This document shows, in pieces, positions 19,901-28,943 of a stretch of 64,000 bases of DNA (its first letter is position 1; the number at the start of each line of letters is the position of its first letter). The notes under the pieces were generated by a model. The model did no database searches. It saw only the letters and a program-made list of their open reading frames with translations, and was not told the origin of the DNA. The translations under genes and the position numbers were made by a program. Location of the stretch: NCBI GenBank assembly GCA_012295225.1, contig WMKK01000001.1, positions 682,001 to 746,000 of the forward strand. The letters are read 5' to 3'. The stretch comes from Ostreococcus mediterraneus (taxonomy: Eukaryota > Chlorophyta > Mamiellophyceae > Mamiellales > Bathycoccaceae).

Positions 19901-20386
19901 CTCGAAGATAGACACAATGATTCAATGGACAAATCGGTGGATGAAAATGCGAGTGACTGGTCAAACCCACTGAGTTATATTGTTTCGCCAGAAAAAAGTG
20001 TCAAACACAGTCCAAACGTCTTGGTTGATAAAGTGAAACACGTGTCTATTGGTTCAAGTGATAGTGTTACAGATGCAGGTGAACTATCCGTCAAAGCAGT
20101 TTCCTTTGATGCCGATGGCAATCAGATTGCGGCCTACTTGGATAAATTGTCGTTCGTGTATGTCTGGGATTTGACAACATCTTGGCGTCATACGTTTACT
20201 CGCGGCGCATTGTCACTTGGAACATCGCATTACATGCCATGTGTTCCATCTGAAGCTCCGTTGCATATTCATGAATTTGGCAAAGACAGTACAGTGGCAA
20301 TCAAATGTTCTCTGACCTTCGTTAAGTCTCGTCAACTTCGTTTGGTTCATGGAGAAGTCGATATGGTGTTTTCGTTTGTCTGTTGA
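16925..20386 (+). CDS. WD40 protein, WDR7/rabconnectin-3 beta-like
   Basis: The ATG at 16925 gives 1153 residues; the frame is open further upstream but only through Arg-rich sequence that overlaps the divergent Ycf66 gene. WD40 repeats cover the first about 500 residues: SIWAWTGARDGGIIRW, FLISGGKDGTVRAWD, LAVLSKDNSLHVWD and others. A helical middle region follows (FTSASLLTEGMHSMNWW, PPYFFTHMNSRLRTL), and one or two further blades lie near the end (VSFDADGNQIAAYLDKLSFVYVWDL). This order matches plant transducin proteins related to animal WDR7/WDR72, partners of DMXL that regulate V-ATPase assembly on endomembranes. Thr/Ser/Val runs near the N-terminus come from CGT/CGA triplet repeats. Family level is fairly sure; the V-ATPase role is taken from animals. 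Confidence 0.72.
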   Translation: MVRERVVCAIWDDDAPPTHVVTRVVVVVDDDAHSRVQRSTTTTTTVEDEDWRASVRGARDDASTSSTTSSSSIWAWTGARDGGIIRWRLGDALVSQARDSSFMATLGAVNYCAAHESEIIALVSKGALVVSVDSSSVMCAWEHSIGYCLHMRKIPRNITTVEIVEMNEELVIALGARASGPHACSQVHVCDPLSERVLVLDAPREFSDISKIKFEKNGDICAFDVRGNAYTWTDIGALAAGYGTDVTTPEPDAFDLTGWSNIAKPIIQSDKDIDSLDSFECTIDSEMGCVDVRGDEANCTVTFKGVTYSLSDRWDAEPNVAVTSCVLAKGGQYAPELSLFGYSNGTIKSKPLSGSDGQIVKFCGHQGAVLSILDWVSDKGQNFLISGGKDGTVRAWDYKTAANVAILRHHQGPVRLILPAPTSGARNGNWNDIFITIGDDGVLGLVSANTWVVNFIMPGNGLSVKEIVWNAPRGVLAVLSKDNSLHVWDILTGALERHLTGAAAAAMNNYLREGSFYTTLHDSAGLVQRTWQSARKRLRPIAWRCMQPSILAVTANVRALLEPTESGLPSHGVKRRGANMSSIRAENLPISGFFNDEEERALHFVLGMIYPSSELDDSIFCKILPRKSLIAKITAIGARGSVTFDLPGVNSALATLTTRELRLIIMSMIVRIVQVCEGLNLAPYSALAAHIKSVGDDADLAFYAQHRMDSVECVREASKQLLRKSLEHALPKAFHFPVPHNLLSSEYFKTLDRVVSNHTNHNSSTGLLGLIIASTACVIPDSTMDPSWNAEIPRILLDCLQSSDKNIGFTSASLLTEGMHSMNWWRYLPDPNKALEDVFKLSSTTAEKSMNPTESMIYREALSDLLSAFAKASPPYFFTHMNSRLRTLNPEHPAHMLAFMALIRVAQTDVAILQLHAAFLMETVTLALNPANASLRKCCLQGAYALLTELGKSSSMAFHRETQRFAAAMHGAVKGGTLMVIYDLQTATKWRTLEDRHNDSMDKSVDENASDWSNPLSYIVSPEKSVKHSPNVLVDKVKHVSIGSSDSVTDAGELSVKAVSFDADGNQIAAYLDKLSFVYVWDLTTSWRHTFTRGALSLGTSHYMPCVPSEAPLHIHEFGKDSTVAIKCSLTFVKSRQLRLVHGEVDMVFSFVC

Positions 20387-20768
20387 AGCTTCAATATATG
20401 TTAGTCAGTCAGTGGATGTCGTAGATAGAGATGATAGAAATGTAATGTAGATTGACTTACCGGTAGATATTTCTTAAATTTGACGCATGCGTGTTGCTCG
20501 TCAGAATAATAATGGTAATCCGATTTCTGCACACGCCGTGCATCTTGTTCTTTCGTTGTATTTGGACCCGATCAGATCAACCAGCCCGACAGAGTACGTC
20601 GTGCGCGCGTCGCCGCGGTCGAAGCTCTCAGCCTGCGGCGGCTGTAGCAGATACTACACCAAGCATACCGCGCGCCGAATTTTGCTCTCGTACGACGCGC
20701 GCGTGACGATTTTTGTGTGTTGCCTGTACTGCTTCGTGGTGGAAAGCTAGCACCGTTGCAAGCACGCC
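20387..20768. other. Intergenic region before SEC31C/SRA1 gene
   Basis: The left end holds probable 3-prime sequence of the WD40 gene (TGTAATGTAG near 20440, a TGTAA poly(A)-type word). AGATATTT at 20465-20472 resembles a reverse evening element, with one mismatch to the nonamer. A small open frame from an ATG at 20487 (87 codons) has no recognisable feature and I leave it out. Confidence 0.3.
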
Positions 20769-21665
20769 ATGGGGTTCAGCAGTCAGCCGCCGCTGAGTTC
20801 ACTGGGTGCACAAGGTGGATTTGTTCCTGGCGCACCACCAACGACGGCGCCATCGAACTGGAATGTAGAACAGAAACCGCGAGCGGGCGAGGTCGCATCA
20901 CCTGTAGGGACTCCTTATGGTTTCGTGTCGCCATTGACATCGAGCCCCGTAGATACCGGCTCGACGCCACGGATGACGATGTTTAATCCGTCGAATGTTT
21001 CGGGATCTGGGCCAGCTGTGTCTACTTTAGCAGTGGATCAATATGGTGCGCCTTCATCGTATCCTGGTGGAACAGCCACGTCACCACTTCCCACGCCCAG
21101 TTTCACGCCTCCAGTATTGATGGTTCCTACGAGTACGTCTGCATTACCTCAGCAGCAAATAGTGGCTGAGTCCAACGTGCCATCTATGCTTAGCCCTAGT
21201 GTTGTGTCAGCGACATCGCTGCGTGGAAGAGAACGTTATTGTAGTGGTGGAGCGTGGGTTGGGCCCGCACCCGGCTGGCCCAAGCCTCCAGCTTCGGCAA
21301 CCATTGAAAACGCTGATACCTCAAGAGTAGCGCAAAATCATCGTCTTATTGTCGATATTTTGAAAGCGAAGTATCAGCAGGCGATGCAGAATGCTCCCGC
21401 TATGCGCTCGAAAGAGCTCGAAGGTATATCAAACAAAATCGGTGGTATGTTTGTCTTCTTGAACAACACGGGCGCCATAGACTCAGACTCAGACAATGAA
21501 AACACAATCACATCGCCGGTCGCTGACGTATTGTCAGCGCTGGTAAATTATTTATCTTCAGGGGATGTGTCATCGGTGAACTCTGCATTGCTCTATCTCT
21601 CTCAAAATCACTGGGATGAAGTCTCGTACTGGTTTCCAGCGCTCAAGCGTCTCGTGAAAATGTGA
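20769..21665 (+). CDS. SEC31 C-terminal / SRA1-domain protein
   Basis: The ATG at 20769 opens 298 residues. The first about 160 are Pro/Ser/Thr/Gly-rich and disordered. A motif with GPAPGWPKPP recalls the GWNDPP box before the SRA1 domain. The C-terminal about 110 residues form a five-helix domain (RSKELEGISNKIGGMF, then LVNYLSSGDVSSVNSALLYL and WDEVSYWFPALKRLVK), matching the end of SEC31 and animal SRA1. In SEC31 this part follows WD40 repeats and a helical edge element of the COPII cage; here it stands alone, and the upstream gene is a different WD40 protein. It could be an SRA1-like protein or a detached SEC31 tail acting in trans. The domain itself is clear. Confidence 0.72.
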   Translation: MGFSSQPPLSSLGAQGGFVPGAPPTTAPSNWNVEQKPRAGEVASPVGTPYGFVSPLTSSPVDTGSTPRMTMFNPSNVSGSGPAVSTLAVDQYGAPSSYPGGTATSPLPTPSFTPPVLMVPTSTSALPQQQIVAESNVPSMLSPSVVSATSLRGRERYCSGGAWVGPAPGWPKPPASATIENADTSRVAQNHRLIVDILKAKYQQAMQNAPAMRSKELEGISNKIGGMFVFLNNTGAIDSDSDNENTITSPVADVLSALVNYLSSGDVSSVNSALLYLSQNHWDEVSYWFPALKRLVKM

Positions 21666-21985
21666 AGCGACTTTCGTCTAGTTCAATAGCTCTTGTTATC
21701 ATTCATCCAACTAGCCTCGATGATGCAATACAGTACAATCGCAATCGTTCTTGGTGATTTGCCGTTCGGTATATACTACCACCATCGCTATAGGTTTATG
21801 CATCCACTCTGCCGCCACTCATGCATCTGTGCGTGGGTTTGGTGGTTACATTTCAGGATTATTCAATTGAGTGATCGTGTGGAACTTCACTCGTCCGCGT
21901 GCAGTGCTTTAGTTGTGTTCCACTTGCAACACGCAATACTCGTTGTAGCTCGCTAGAAAACAACGTTGACACGGTCACTGTCAAC

Positions 21986-24859
21986 ATGGGGGCGTGTGCG
22001 AGCAAGACAACCGACGTTGCGCCCGAGGCCGAGGGGGTAAAGTTTCGCTTGCGCAAAACATCGGATGGTCGAAGGCTGGAGAGTTCGACCGACTTGACTT
22101 CTTCCAACAACCAATCGTTGACTCATAAAGATACTTCGGGTGATGTCAGCAAATTTGCAAATAGGAGTATGGACGAGGGTGGAGGCAGCGAAAACAAAAA
22201 AGCCGGGCAAGTTGGTTTGTCAACAACGGCGACTGTTGACACTAAGCCAAAGAAGCCAACAAAGAAGAAGGGGAAGAGGTCATTGCAAGATCATGCGTTA
22301 GATAATGATGCTGGCAACACCACCATAGATGAAGATGATAGTTTGGAAGACGATGTTGAGTGCGTGAATTTGAATGATCCCAATTTCAGGTCGAAGTTAA
22401 AGGCGCAAAGATTACAACACGAGCGCAACATGTCCGTGGATTCTCGAGATTTCGAGAGCAGAACGACGCTGTCGAGAAGGAATTCGCTCGCCAACTTGTA
22501 TCAAGATAGAGCACCTGAGCCGCTCTCTATGAAGGAGGAAGTTGTACTGAGTGACAACTTAAAGCGGTATAAGGATGAACCAGTACTCGAACCCAACACG
22601 TTACCAACCATAGATGGTCCAGATTGGTTGGCTCCACCGGATGTAAAACGCGAAGATAAAGTTCGAGGTCCTAAAGAGTACACAATTGGTGGGCACATGA
22701 AGGGAGATCACTCAGATGCTCAACGCTGCGTACTTTCGAAGGCTGATTTCTCAACGTATGTTCCTGGCACTGGTCCAATCTTCAACGGTCCCATGCCAGG
22801 TTTTCTTGGCAAGTCAGCGAAGACTTTGGGGTTGCATGCGGGTAAACTTGGCGTGGCTGGAATTGCCATCATGTCCATCCTGCCAAACACACTCTTCTTA
22901 CACCGTCTAAAAGTCGAAAAGCTTGCCTTTAAATGGATTTGTATGAGCTTGATCTTGGCGTGCAATATGTTGAGTTTGTACTCGATTTACGCGTTTTCTT
23001 CACAATTAAAGCGTTTCTTTTGGCGAGCAACATTGTTAAATTCAGTTGCTATATGTTTCGCCCTCGGGATGCTATGCTTTTCGTGGCAGATGATGGCAAT
23101 TTATAGTATTGCATGGTTGAATGGGAACCGCGGGGTATTTTCATTCTTGATGGCTGCATTTGGTGGCGCATGGTTAGTCGGCCGGCACGAAGCGAATCTC
23201 AAACGCAGAGAAGAATATGGCGCAGTATTAGCAGCGTTTTTGGAGATTGAAAAGTGCTCAAAATCCATGACTGACTTGATGGGTTTACCCGCAGTGCGTA
23301 CGAATGAAATGCAGTACTTGAACGCCGCACCTATATGGGCTAGATATCGTCCCGATGAGCTGTGTGAGTGGCTGAACGCTTTTCTGCGCAGAGTTTGGTC
23401 ATTTTACAATAAGGCTGTCAGCGAAGTTTTGCGTGAATCGCTCGAGCCTTTGATGGAAGCAAGTAGACCTTCAATTTTGAAGCGACTCACCTTCAAGGAG
23501 CTTGATTTTGGTGAAAGTCCGTTTGTGTTTCGCAGTGTCACCTATGTCGGTAAGAAAGCTGATGATATGGGCGTCAGTCTCGATATCGATTTTGCCTGGG
23601 CGGGTAAGTCAGAGATCGTTCTTGCAGCCAAAACTCACATTGGTGCGGACATTAATATTGCTGTGAAGGACCTTGAAATCTACGCAAAGTTGAGAATCTC
23701 AATTCATCCATTGGTGCCATTGCCTAGTCCATTAGGTGGTCTCGTGATTTCTTTAACTGAAAGACCAGTGATCGAATTCAATGCGGAACTCCCGAGTGGT
23801 CTAGATATGCTGTATAGCGTGTTTGATAAATGGCTTGAAGAGTTCTTGGCAGACGTCATCGGAGACATGCTGATTCAACCAGAGAGAATTGTTGTGCCAT
23901 TGAGCTTCAATTTCGACCCGATCGTTATGCCAGATGGTGAAATCAAACCGTTCAAGTGGTACGACTCGAATATTCTCCAGTTGCACAATACAGGCGTGCT
24001 GAAGGTGACAGTCATCAAGGCTGAAAATATCCCACGCACCGATACATTCTCAAAGACTGACCCGTACATCACCTTGCAAGTGAAAAAGTCCGGGGTCTTA
24101 GTGAAAACGACGGTTAAGCAGAACGATGAGGATCCAACATGGGACGAGACATTCTACATCCCTGTTGATGACGCTGTTTTGAGGACCCTCAAGGTTTCCG
24201 TTTATGACAGCGATAATGATCCATTTGGTATGGACGATAGGCTTGCAGTTAATAACGTGTCCATCTCTGAGATTGTGAACGAGCCAAACGGCAAGGAAAT
24301 GTGGCTGACTTTCCCAGAACAACTTAAAGGAAATAAAGCCAAACCTCCGATGCGCTTACTATTGGAAACACAATATATCATGTTCGGTAGCGCGGCAGCA
24401 AAGGACTTATTTTCAGGGATGGGCTTGCTCAGTGTAACTATTTTACGCGGTATCAACTTAATGGTGATGGACTCGAACGGTTTGTCCGATCCATATGTCA
24501 AAGTTAAAATGCCAGTAGAAGCTATTGGTAATCAGATATCGGGTAAGCAAACAAAGGGGAGCAAAAAGGCGAAACAATTTGTTGAGTACGTTTCCAAGGT
24601 GCACAAAAAGAATCTCAATCCTGAATTTAATGAAAAGTTTGAGTTTTCGCCTGCTGATGAAAATTCGAAGGTTATTATTGAGTTGTTTGATGTCGATTCC
24701 ACGTTCCCCGTCGGCAAAAAGTCCAATTTCATGGGCAACATTGAAGTTCCCATCTCTGTGATTCTTGAACAAGGCGGTTCAATGGAAGCTCGATTTAAAG
24801 TCGGCAATGCTACTAGAGGCGAGCTCGACATCATCTTCGAATGGCAAAGTTACTGTTAG
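21986..24859 (+). CDS. SMP-C2 lipid-transfer tether (extended-synaptotagmin-like)
   Basis: The ATG at 21986 starts MGACASK, a textbook N-myristoylation plus palmitoylation signal, and gives 957 residues. The frame is open 29 codons upstream but from a non-ATG codon, so this start is preferred. A charged disordered region spans 1-270; hydrophobic segments lie at about 313-338, 348-375 and 383-400; an SMP/TULIP domain at about 455-640; C2A at about 668-755 (SKTDPYITLQV, DEDPTWDETFYI, YDSDNDPFGMDD); C2B at about 815-945 (DSNGLSDPYVKVKMP, NPEFNEKFEF). The SMP-C2-C2 order is that of extended synaptotagmins and plant SYT1, which hold the ER near the plasma membrane and move lipids between them. Unusual are the acylation signal and the long acidic N-terminal extension. 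Confidence 0.87.
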   Translation: MGACASKTTDVAPEAEGVKFRLRKTSDGRRLESSTDLTSSNNQSLTHKDTSGDVSKFANRSMDEGGGSENKKAGQVGLSTTATVDTKPKKPTKKKGKRSLQDHALDNDAGNTTIDEDDSLEDDVECVNLNDPNFRSKLKAQRLQHERNMSVDSRDFESRTTLSRRNSLANLYQDRAPEPLSMKEEVVLSDNLKRYKDEPVLEPNTLPTIDGPDWLAPPDVKREDKVRGPKEYTIGGHMKGDHSDAQRCVLSKADFSTYVPGTGPIFNGPMPGFLGKSAKTLGLHAGKLGVAGIAIMSILPNTLFLHRLKVEKLAFKWICMSLILACNMLSLYSIYAFSSQLKRFFWRATLLNSVAICFALGMLCFSWQMMAIYSIAWLNGNRGVFSFLMAAFGGAWLVGRHEANLKRREEYGAVLAAFLEIEKCSKSMTDLMGLPAVRTNEMQYLNAAPIWARYRPDELCEWLNAFLRRVWSFYNKAVSEVLRESLEPLMEASRPSILKRLTFKELDFGESPFVFRSVTYVGKKADDMGVSLDIDFAWAGKSEIVLAAKTHIGADINIAVKDLEIYAKLRISIHPLVPLPSPLGGLVISLTERPVIEFNAELPSGLDMLYSVFDKWLEEFLADVIGDMLIQPERIVVPLSFNFDPIVMPDGEIKPFKWYDSNILQLHNTGVLKVTVIKAENIPRTDTFSKTDPYITLQVKKSGVLVKTTVKQNDEDPTWDETFYIPVDDAVLRTLKVSVYDSDNDPFGMDDRLAVNNVSISEIVNEPNGKEMWLTFPEQLKGNKAKPPMRLLLETQYIMFGSAAAKDLFSGMGLLSVTILRGINLMVMDSNGLSDPYVKVKMPVEAIGNQISGKQTKGSKKAKQFVEYVSKVHKKNLNPEFNEKFEFSPADENSKVIIELFDVDSTFPVGKKSNFMGNIEVPISVILEQGGSMEARFKVGNATRGELDIIFEWQSYC

Positions 24860-24963
24860 TAATAGAACTGTAAGAAGTATCTATTTGTAAGTATTATTGC
24901 TCGTAAGTATTACAAAACACAAGAGGCTTGACATCATTCATTCATGGTTCTTCTCGCTGAATT

Positions 24964-25803
24964 TTACGCGACGTTTGAACCGTACCACGCTGTATCGATT
25001 GACTTAGGATTCGGAAAATGCGGAATGTCAATCGTTCTGCCGTTGTATTCAAGTGCAAAATTTTCGTCATAACGAAGTTTGGAAAGTTGTTCGACCAAAG
25101 CACTCGCCCAAACATCGGTTTGCTGCTTGGAATTGAACGTTGGAGTATCGACTTTCACAGTGACAAACTCAGCTTCTAGCGCAGACGTGGCTGTGAGTTC
25201 ACAACTCAGACGAAACACCAGAGCTTCGAGTGCAGCGTCACTCGCCATAAAAGCAGCTGCATTCCGACAATGACGAGGCTCTACTGAGTGAGACATCATG
25301 GCGATTACTTTACGACCGTCTATTCGGCCAGAATTCAGCATTCGCGGTATGGTTGTCTTCAAAAGAATGCCCACACCCGCGACATCTTTGCCAAATCGCA
25401 GCCATTCAGCTGCAGATGTCTCATGAAGTTTAGGATACGGCTTGTGAGCAAACTGTTTCCATCGACTGGGTGTAGCGCCTACGTTTGCCAACACACATCC
25501 AATGGCACCGTCCAACGAGAACTCAGCTTTGCCGATGAATTTTTCGATCTCACCTTCACAACCAAGATCGACTTGTTCGCTGCATATTTAATTGAGTTAC
25601 TTATGGCTTGAGTGCACGATTGATACATACCTTACTATCCTATCGCCGTCAAAAAAAAGATTGCGAAACTGCTGTGCACAGTCATTGGAAGGTGTTGCAG
25701 CAGCCAATAGTGACGACTTTTTCGCCATCAGCGCTTTACTGACCGCAAAACCAACGCCATGGCAAGAATCTGCAAGAACAGTGATAAGAGAGTTCACACT
25801 CAT
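24964..25803 (-). CDS. Short-chain dehydrogenase-like protein, degenerate motifs, one intron
   Basis: Exon 1 is 25803-25631 and exon 2 is 25579-24964, joined across a 51-bp GT-AG intron (GTATGT donor, ATATGCAG acceptor). The splice is in frame and gives 262 residues. The fold follows classical SDRs: a first strand and glycine-rich turn (VLADSCHGVGFAVSKAL), the SDR helix-strand order through GAIGCVLANVG, a serine strand (VIAMMSHSVEP) and the catalytic helix region RHCRNAAAFMASDAALEAL. The TGxxxGxG turn is reduced to ADSCHGVG and the YxxxK pair reads F-x-x-S-D, so it probably is not an active SDR of the usual kind. It is convergent with the SMP-C2 gene, about 100 bp between stops. Confidence 0.7.
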
Positions 25804-25868
25804 CCTTGTGCAAGCTTATCTGGCGTGTTTGTCAATTTATACTCGTGAGAATTTGTGAGGTATATATT

Positions 25869-28181
25869 TCAGCTACTTGCGTTGTCGTTTGGTGCTAGGA
25901 CTGCAGCAACTTGATGCAGTTTGTTCGCTGAAGCACGCAAATTACTCCAGCGGATGCGCATACCATCAAATGCGATAATAGGCACTTTGCTTAATTCTAG
26001 TTCTACGTTATCTACGTTTATAGCCTTGGGATATCTCTGACTGAAATGAGTCAAGATGATATGCTCAGCGTTTGCATCGTTCGCAACCTGAAGTGCCTCT
26101 GCTGTCGTAGAATGCCGTTTGCGTATGGCGTGGTCCTCTAGATTATTATCAAAGGTAGCTTCATGAATCATAACGCTGCAACCCTTGGCGGCGCGCGCAA
26201 AATTACGTGAAGGACGACAATCGCCAGAGTATGAGAGACTCCAACCAGTCGAACACCCCATGACGAGAGCCGCAGCGTCGCGACAGTGTTCTACAGGCAC
26301 TGCTTCGAATCTACTCAAACCTGTGATTCGCAGCAATTCAACTTCGGCACCACGTGAATTGCCATTCAATTTGCTAGGTTGCGAAAATGATGCTCCGTTC
26401 ACTTGAGTTGATGGTGGCGGTGGTGGTAAACGCCCAAATGGACCTGCAAACAGTTCACGTGAGTGCACAAATCTATATGCGGCTTTTGCCACCGTGGACA
26501 TCTGCAACCACTCTTTTAAAATAGATGGACCGACAACAGTCAAAGGCTCATTCGGTCGCACGCCCACGTGCATATCGAGTATACCACGAACACCCAGCAT
26601 GTGGTCTGCGTGGTGGTGTGAAATCCAAATCATTTTCAAATGTTTGACAATATGTAACATATTATTCTTCCCAAATAATCTCTCAAGTGCCCCAGTGCAC
26701 CCTTCACCACAATCCAGAAGCATCCAGCTCTTAGTCATTGATGAAGACGGTCGAGGTAATTCAATTAAGATGCCACTACTGCCTCGGTACTTATTTGGCT
26801 CAGCTGAACCAGTGCCAAGAAAAACAACTTCAGGATCAACTTGCGACTTTTGCTTCTTGTTAGCACCCAAACCTTGCAGCAATCTAGCTTTCAATGCAGA
26901 CGCGACATCTTTATTTGTTCCAGAATCATCGTCAATCTCATTTGGAGTGATGTTGTCCCGCAAACTTTTGAGTGATTGACGCGCCGCATCGGCAAGTTCT
27001 GGTCTGCTTACTACTAATTCTTCAAGCACTGCTTCAATGTCTAAATCGCTTTGATGTACACTTTGCTGCTCTATTTCGGCCTTGTCACCATGTTTCACAT
27101 GCACAGACGAAGATAATCCAAGGTATATACACGTACCTATGTCCTTGTTACTGGCATCGTTGCAGTATGCCAAGAAAGACTTTGGAATTGGAAAGGATTC
27201 GAAATCGGCTGTATTGAGACGAACTGTGACGCGTGCGCTGGCGCGGAAAGCTAAATCGTATTCAGATCTGCATGCGAAGTTTCTGCTGCATATCGCCTTC
27301 GCCCACGATTGATACTCAATTTTGTGTAAGATTTCAGTGGGCGAAAAATGGAAAAGGGCATCCAACGTGTGTTTTCCTTTCATCACGCAACTTAGCATCG
27401 GGTGTGCGTTCAATTTTCCTAGAGTCGAAATCGAATCAATATTTAAGACGGCAAACCTTGCACCTATGCTGTCATTGGCCCCTCGCATTTCGCAAACAAA
27501 TCCAACGCATAAATCTGTTGCCGCAGCATCGCTCGTCGCACTCGTTCCTTCGTTGAGCAAGCCTTCACTTTCACTGCCCTCTTCATGCGCTCGATCACTC
27601 GAGCCTCTGCTATCATCATCGTTTTCGATACCAGTGGAGTCTTCACTATTTTCATTCGTTGCCATCGTCGATACCCGATGTCGTTCCCAGTCACACGTCA
27701 AGCACTCTGTCTCGCTTGAGAAAACTGGCCACACAGTAATCGATTTATCCGCGTAACAGCCGATACCGTCTCCTTGTCTGAGATGAGTATTTGCATCCAA
27801 TTCCACTGCATCTACTTTCGGGTGCACAAATCTCGCACATCGGCGTACGGCATCAACTTCTCGTATCGTCCCTCGTGGTCCGACGACGGCGATGCGTTCG
27901 TGCCCATCCGCACTCAGTCTCAAAATCAGCCCCGTGAGCCCACCGATTGATGCGCTCGTCGTAGCGCGCACGAAGCACGCCTTCAATCGCGCGCTTGGGC
28001 GCGTTCTATGTTCCAGCGCGCATCGTGCGTAGGATTCCGGGACTTCAAATACGTACTCCGTGCCGTCACTCGCGTGTACCAAAAGTGACGGTTGCACCCC
28101 GTCGAGTGCGGCGGCGGTGAGCGTGCAGCGCACCGCACCGGGCGCGAGTGCGGTCGGGCGCCGATCGACGTCATCCTCCAT
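25869..28181 (-). CDS. Long-form tRNase Z (ELAC2/RNase Z-L)
   Basis: The ATG at 28181 gives 770 residues, the usual size of the eukaryotic long form. The C-terminal half is the active metallo-beta-lactamase domain: [20 protein letters not shown] (about 453-472), LLDCGEGC, and the metal motif [10 protein letters not shown] with His522, His524, Asp526 and His527. It continues with the SYSGDCRPS and HEATF motifs and [10 protein letters not shown] near the end. The N-terminal half is the degenerate lactamase domain, interrupted by an acidic Ser-rich insert (about 170-220). The enzyme removes 3-prime trailers from tRNA precursors in nucleus and organelles. No strong transit peptide is visible, so the location is open. 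It is divergent from Mago nashi (162 bp between ATGs). Confidence 0.93.
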   Translation of the reverse strand: MEDDVDRRPTALAPGAVRCTLTAAALDGVQPSLLVHASDGTEYVFEVPESYARCALEHRTRPSARLKACFVRATTSASIGGLTGLILRLSADGHERIAVVGPRGTIREVDAVRRCARFVHPKVDAVELDANTHLRQGDGIGCYADKSITVWPVFSSETECLTCDWERHRVSTMATNENSEDSTGIENDDDSRGSSDRAHEEGSESEGLLNEGTSATSDAAATDLCVGFVCEMRGANDSIGARFAVLNIDSISTLGKLNAHPMLSCVMKGKHTLDALFHFSPTEILHKIEYQSWAKAICSRNFACRSEYDLAFRASARVTVRLNTADFESFPIPKSFLAYCNDASNKDIGTCIYLGLSSSVHVKHGDKAEIEQQSVHQSDLDIEAVLEELVVSRPELADAARQSLKSLRDNITPNEIDDDSGTNKDVASALKARLLQGLGANKKQKSQVDPEVVFLGTGSAEPNKYRGSSGILIELPRPSSSMTKSWMLLDCGEGCTGALERLFGKNNMLHIVKHLKMIWISHHHADHMLGVRGILDMHVGVRPNEPLTVVGPSILKEWLQMSTVAKAAYRFVHSRELFAGPFGRLPPPPPSTQVNGASFSQPSKLNGNSRGAEVELLRITGLSRFEAVPVEHCRDAAALVMGCSTGWSLSYSGDCRPSRNFARAAKGCSVMIHEATFDNNLEDHAIRKRHSTTAEALQVANDANAEHIILTHFSQRYPKAINVDNVELELSKVPIIAFDGMRIRWSNLRASANKLHQVAAVLAPNDNASS

Positions 28182-28343
28182 GTCGTCTCACCGCGATGTC
28201 GCCCCCGCGATGCTCGGCGCGCCGTCCCGCGAGCGCACCAATGCGGACGCCGACGACAAAGTTGTGTGCGACGGGTGCTCGAGTGCGTGTGCTCGCGTGG
28301 AGCGGGACAATTGCACACGGGTGAAACCACCCGCGAGGACGAG

Positions 28344-28781
28344 ATGGAGGACTTTTACGTGCGCTACTACGTCGGACACAAAGGAAGATTCGGGCACGAA
28401 TTCTTAGAGTTTGAGTTCAAACCGAACGGCGCGGTGCGATACGCCAACAACTCGCAATACAGACACGATACATGCATTCGAAAGGAAATGACCGTGTCCA
28501 AGGATGTGCTCAAAGCGTTGGCGAAGATTATTAAAGACAGCGAAGTGATGAAGGAGGATGATAAAGAATGGCCAGAACCCGACGTCGAGGGTAGACAAGA
28601 GTTAGAGATTACGTACGGTGGTGATCAGGTGTCCTTTGCCACGACGAAGATTGGCTCGCTTTTAGATGTTCAAAACTCAAAAGACCCCGAAGGTTTGAGA
28701 AACTTTTACTATCTCGTGCAAGATTTGAAATGCTTCGCTTTTTCTTTGATTACGTTGCATACGAAAATCAAACCCATCTGA
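28344..28781 (+). CDS. MAGO: Mago nashi, exon junction complex core subunit
   Basis: The ATG at 28344 gives 145 residues, the normal length, starting [20 protein letters not shown]. Conserved blocks include [18 protein letters not shown], the acidic DDKEWPEPD and the closing [22 protein letters not shown]. Mago pairs with Y14/RBM8A and locks eIF4A3 on spliced mRNA. Its strict conservation in a genome where most genes have no intron suggests the exon junction complex has duties beyond intron-dense mRNAs, or serves the few spliced genes. The frame extends upstream without an ATG-supported domain and overlaps tRNase Z, so that part is not included. Confidence 0.97.
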   Translation: MEDFYVRYYVGHKGRFGHEFLEFEFKPNGAVRYANNSQYRHDTCIRKEMTVSKDVLKALAKIIKDSEVMKEDDKEWPEPDVEGRQELEITYGGDQVSFATTKIGSLLDVQNSKDPEGLRNFYYLVQDLKCFAFSLITLHTKIKPI

Positions 28782-28943
28782 GGTGGTTGCAGCGATCAAA
28801 GTTTTGCGCTCTCCGCGAGCGAAACTATTCCACTTTATAGAAAATATACATCTTTAGGGAACCCAAGAATTAGCACGATATAGTTGTAATTTGACATCGA
28901 GTCGAAAACTAGAGACTAATTTGATTACATGCAATTGCTAAGT

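Noticed and set aside
20487-20750. Small open frame (87 codons) with ATG upstream of the SEC31C/SRA1 gene
   Set aside because: No motif, Cys/Arg-rich composition typical of random GC-rich sequence; no supporting context.
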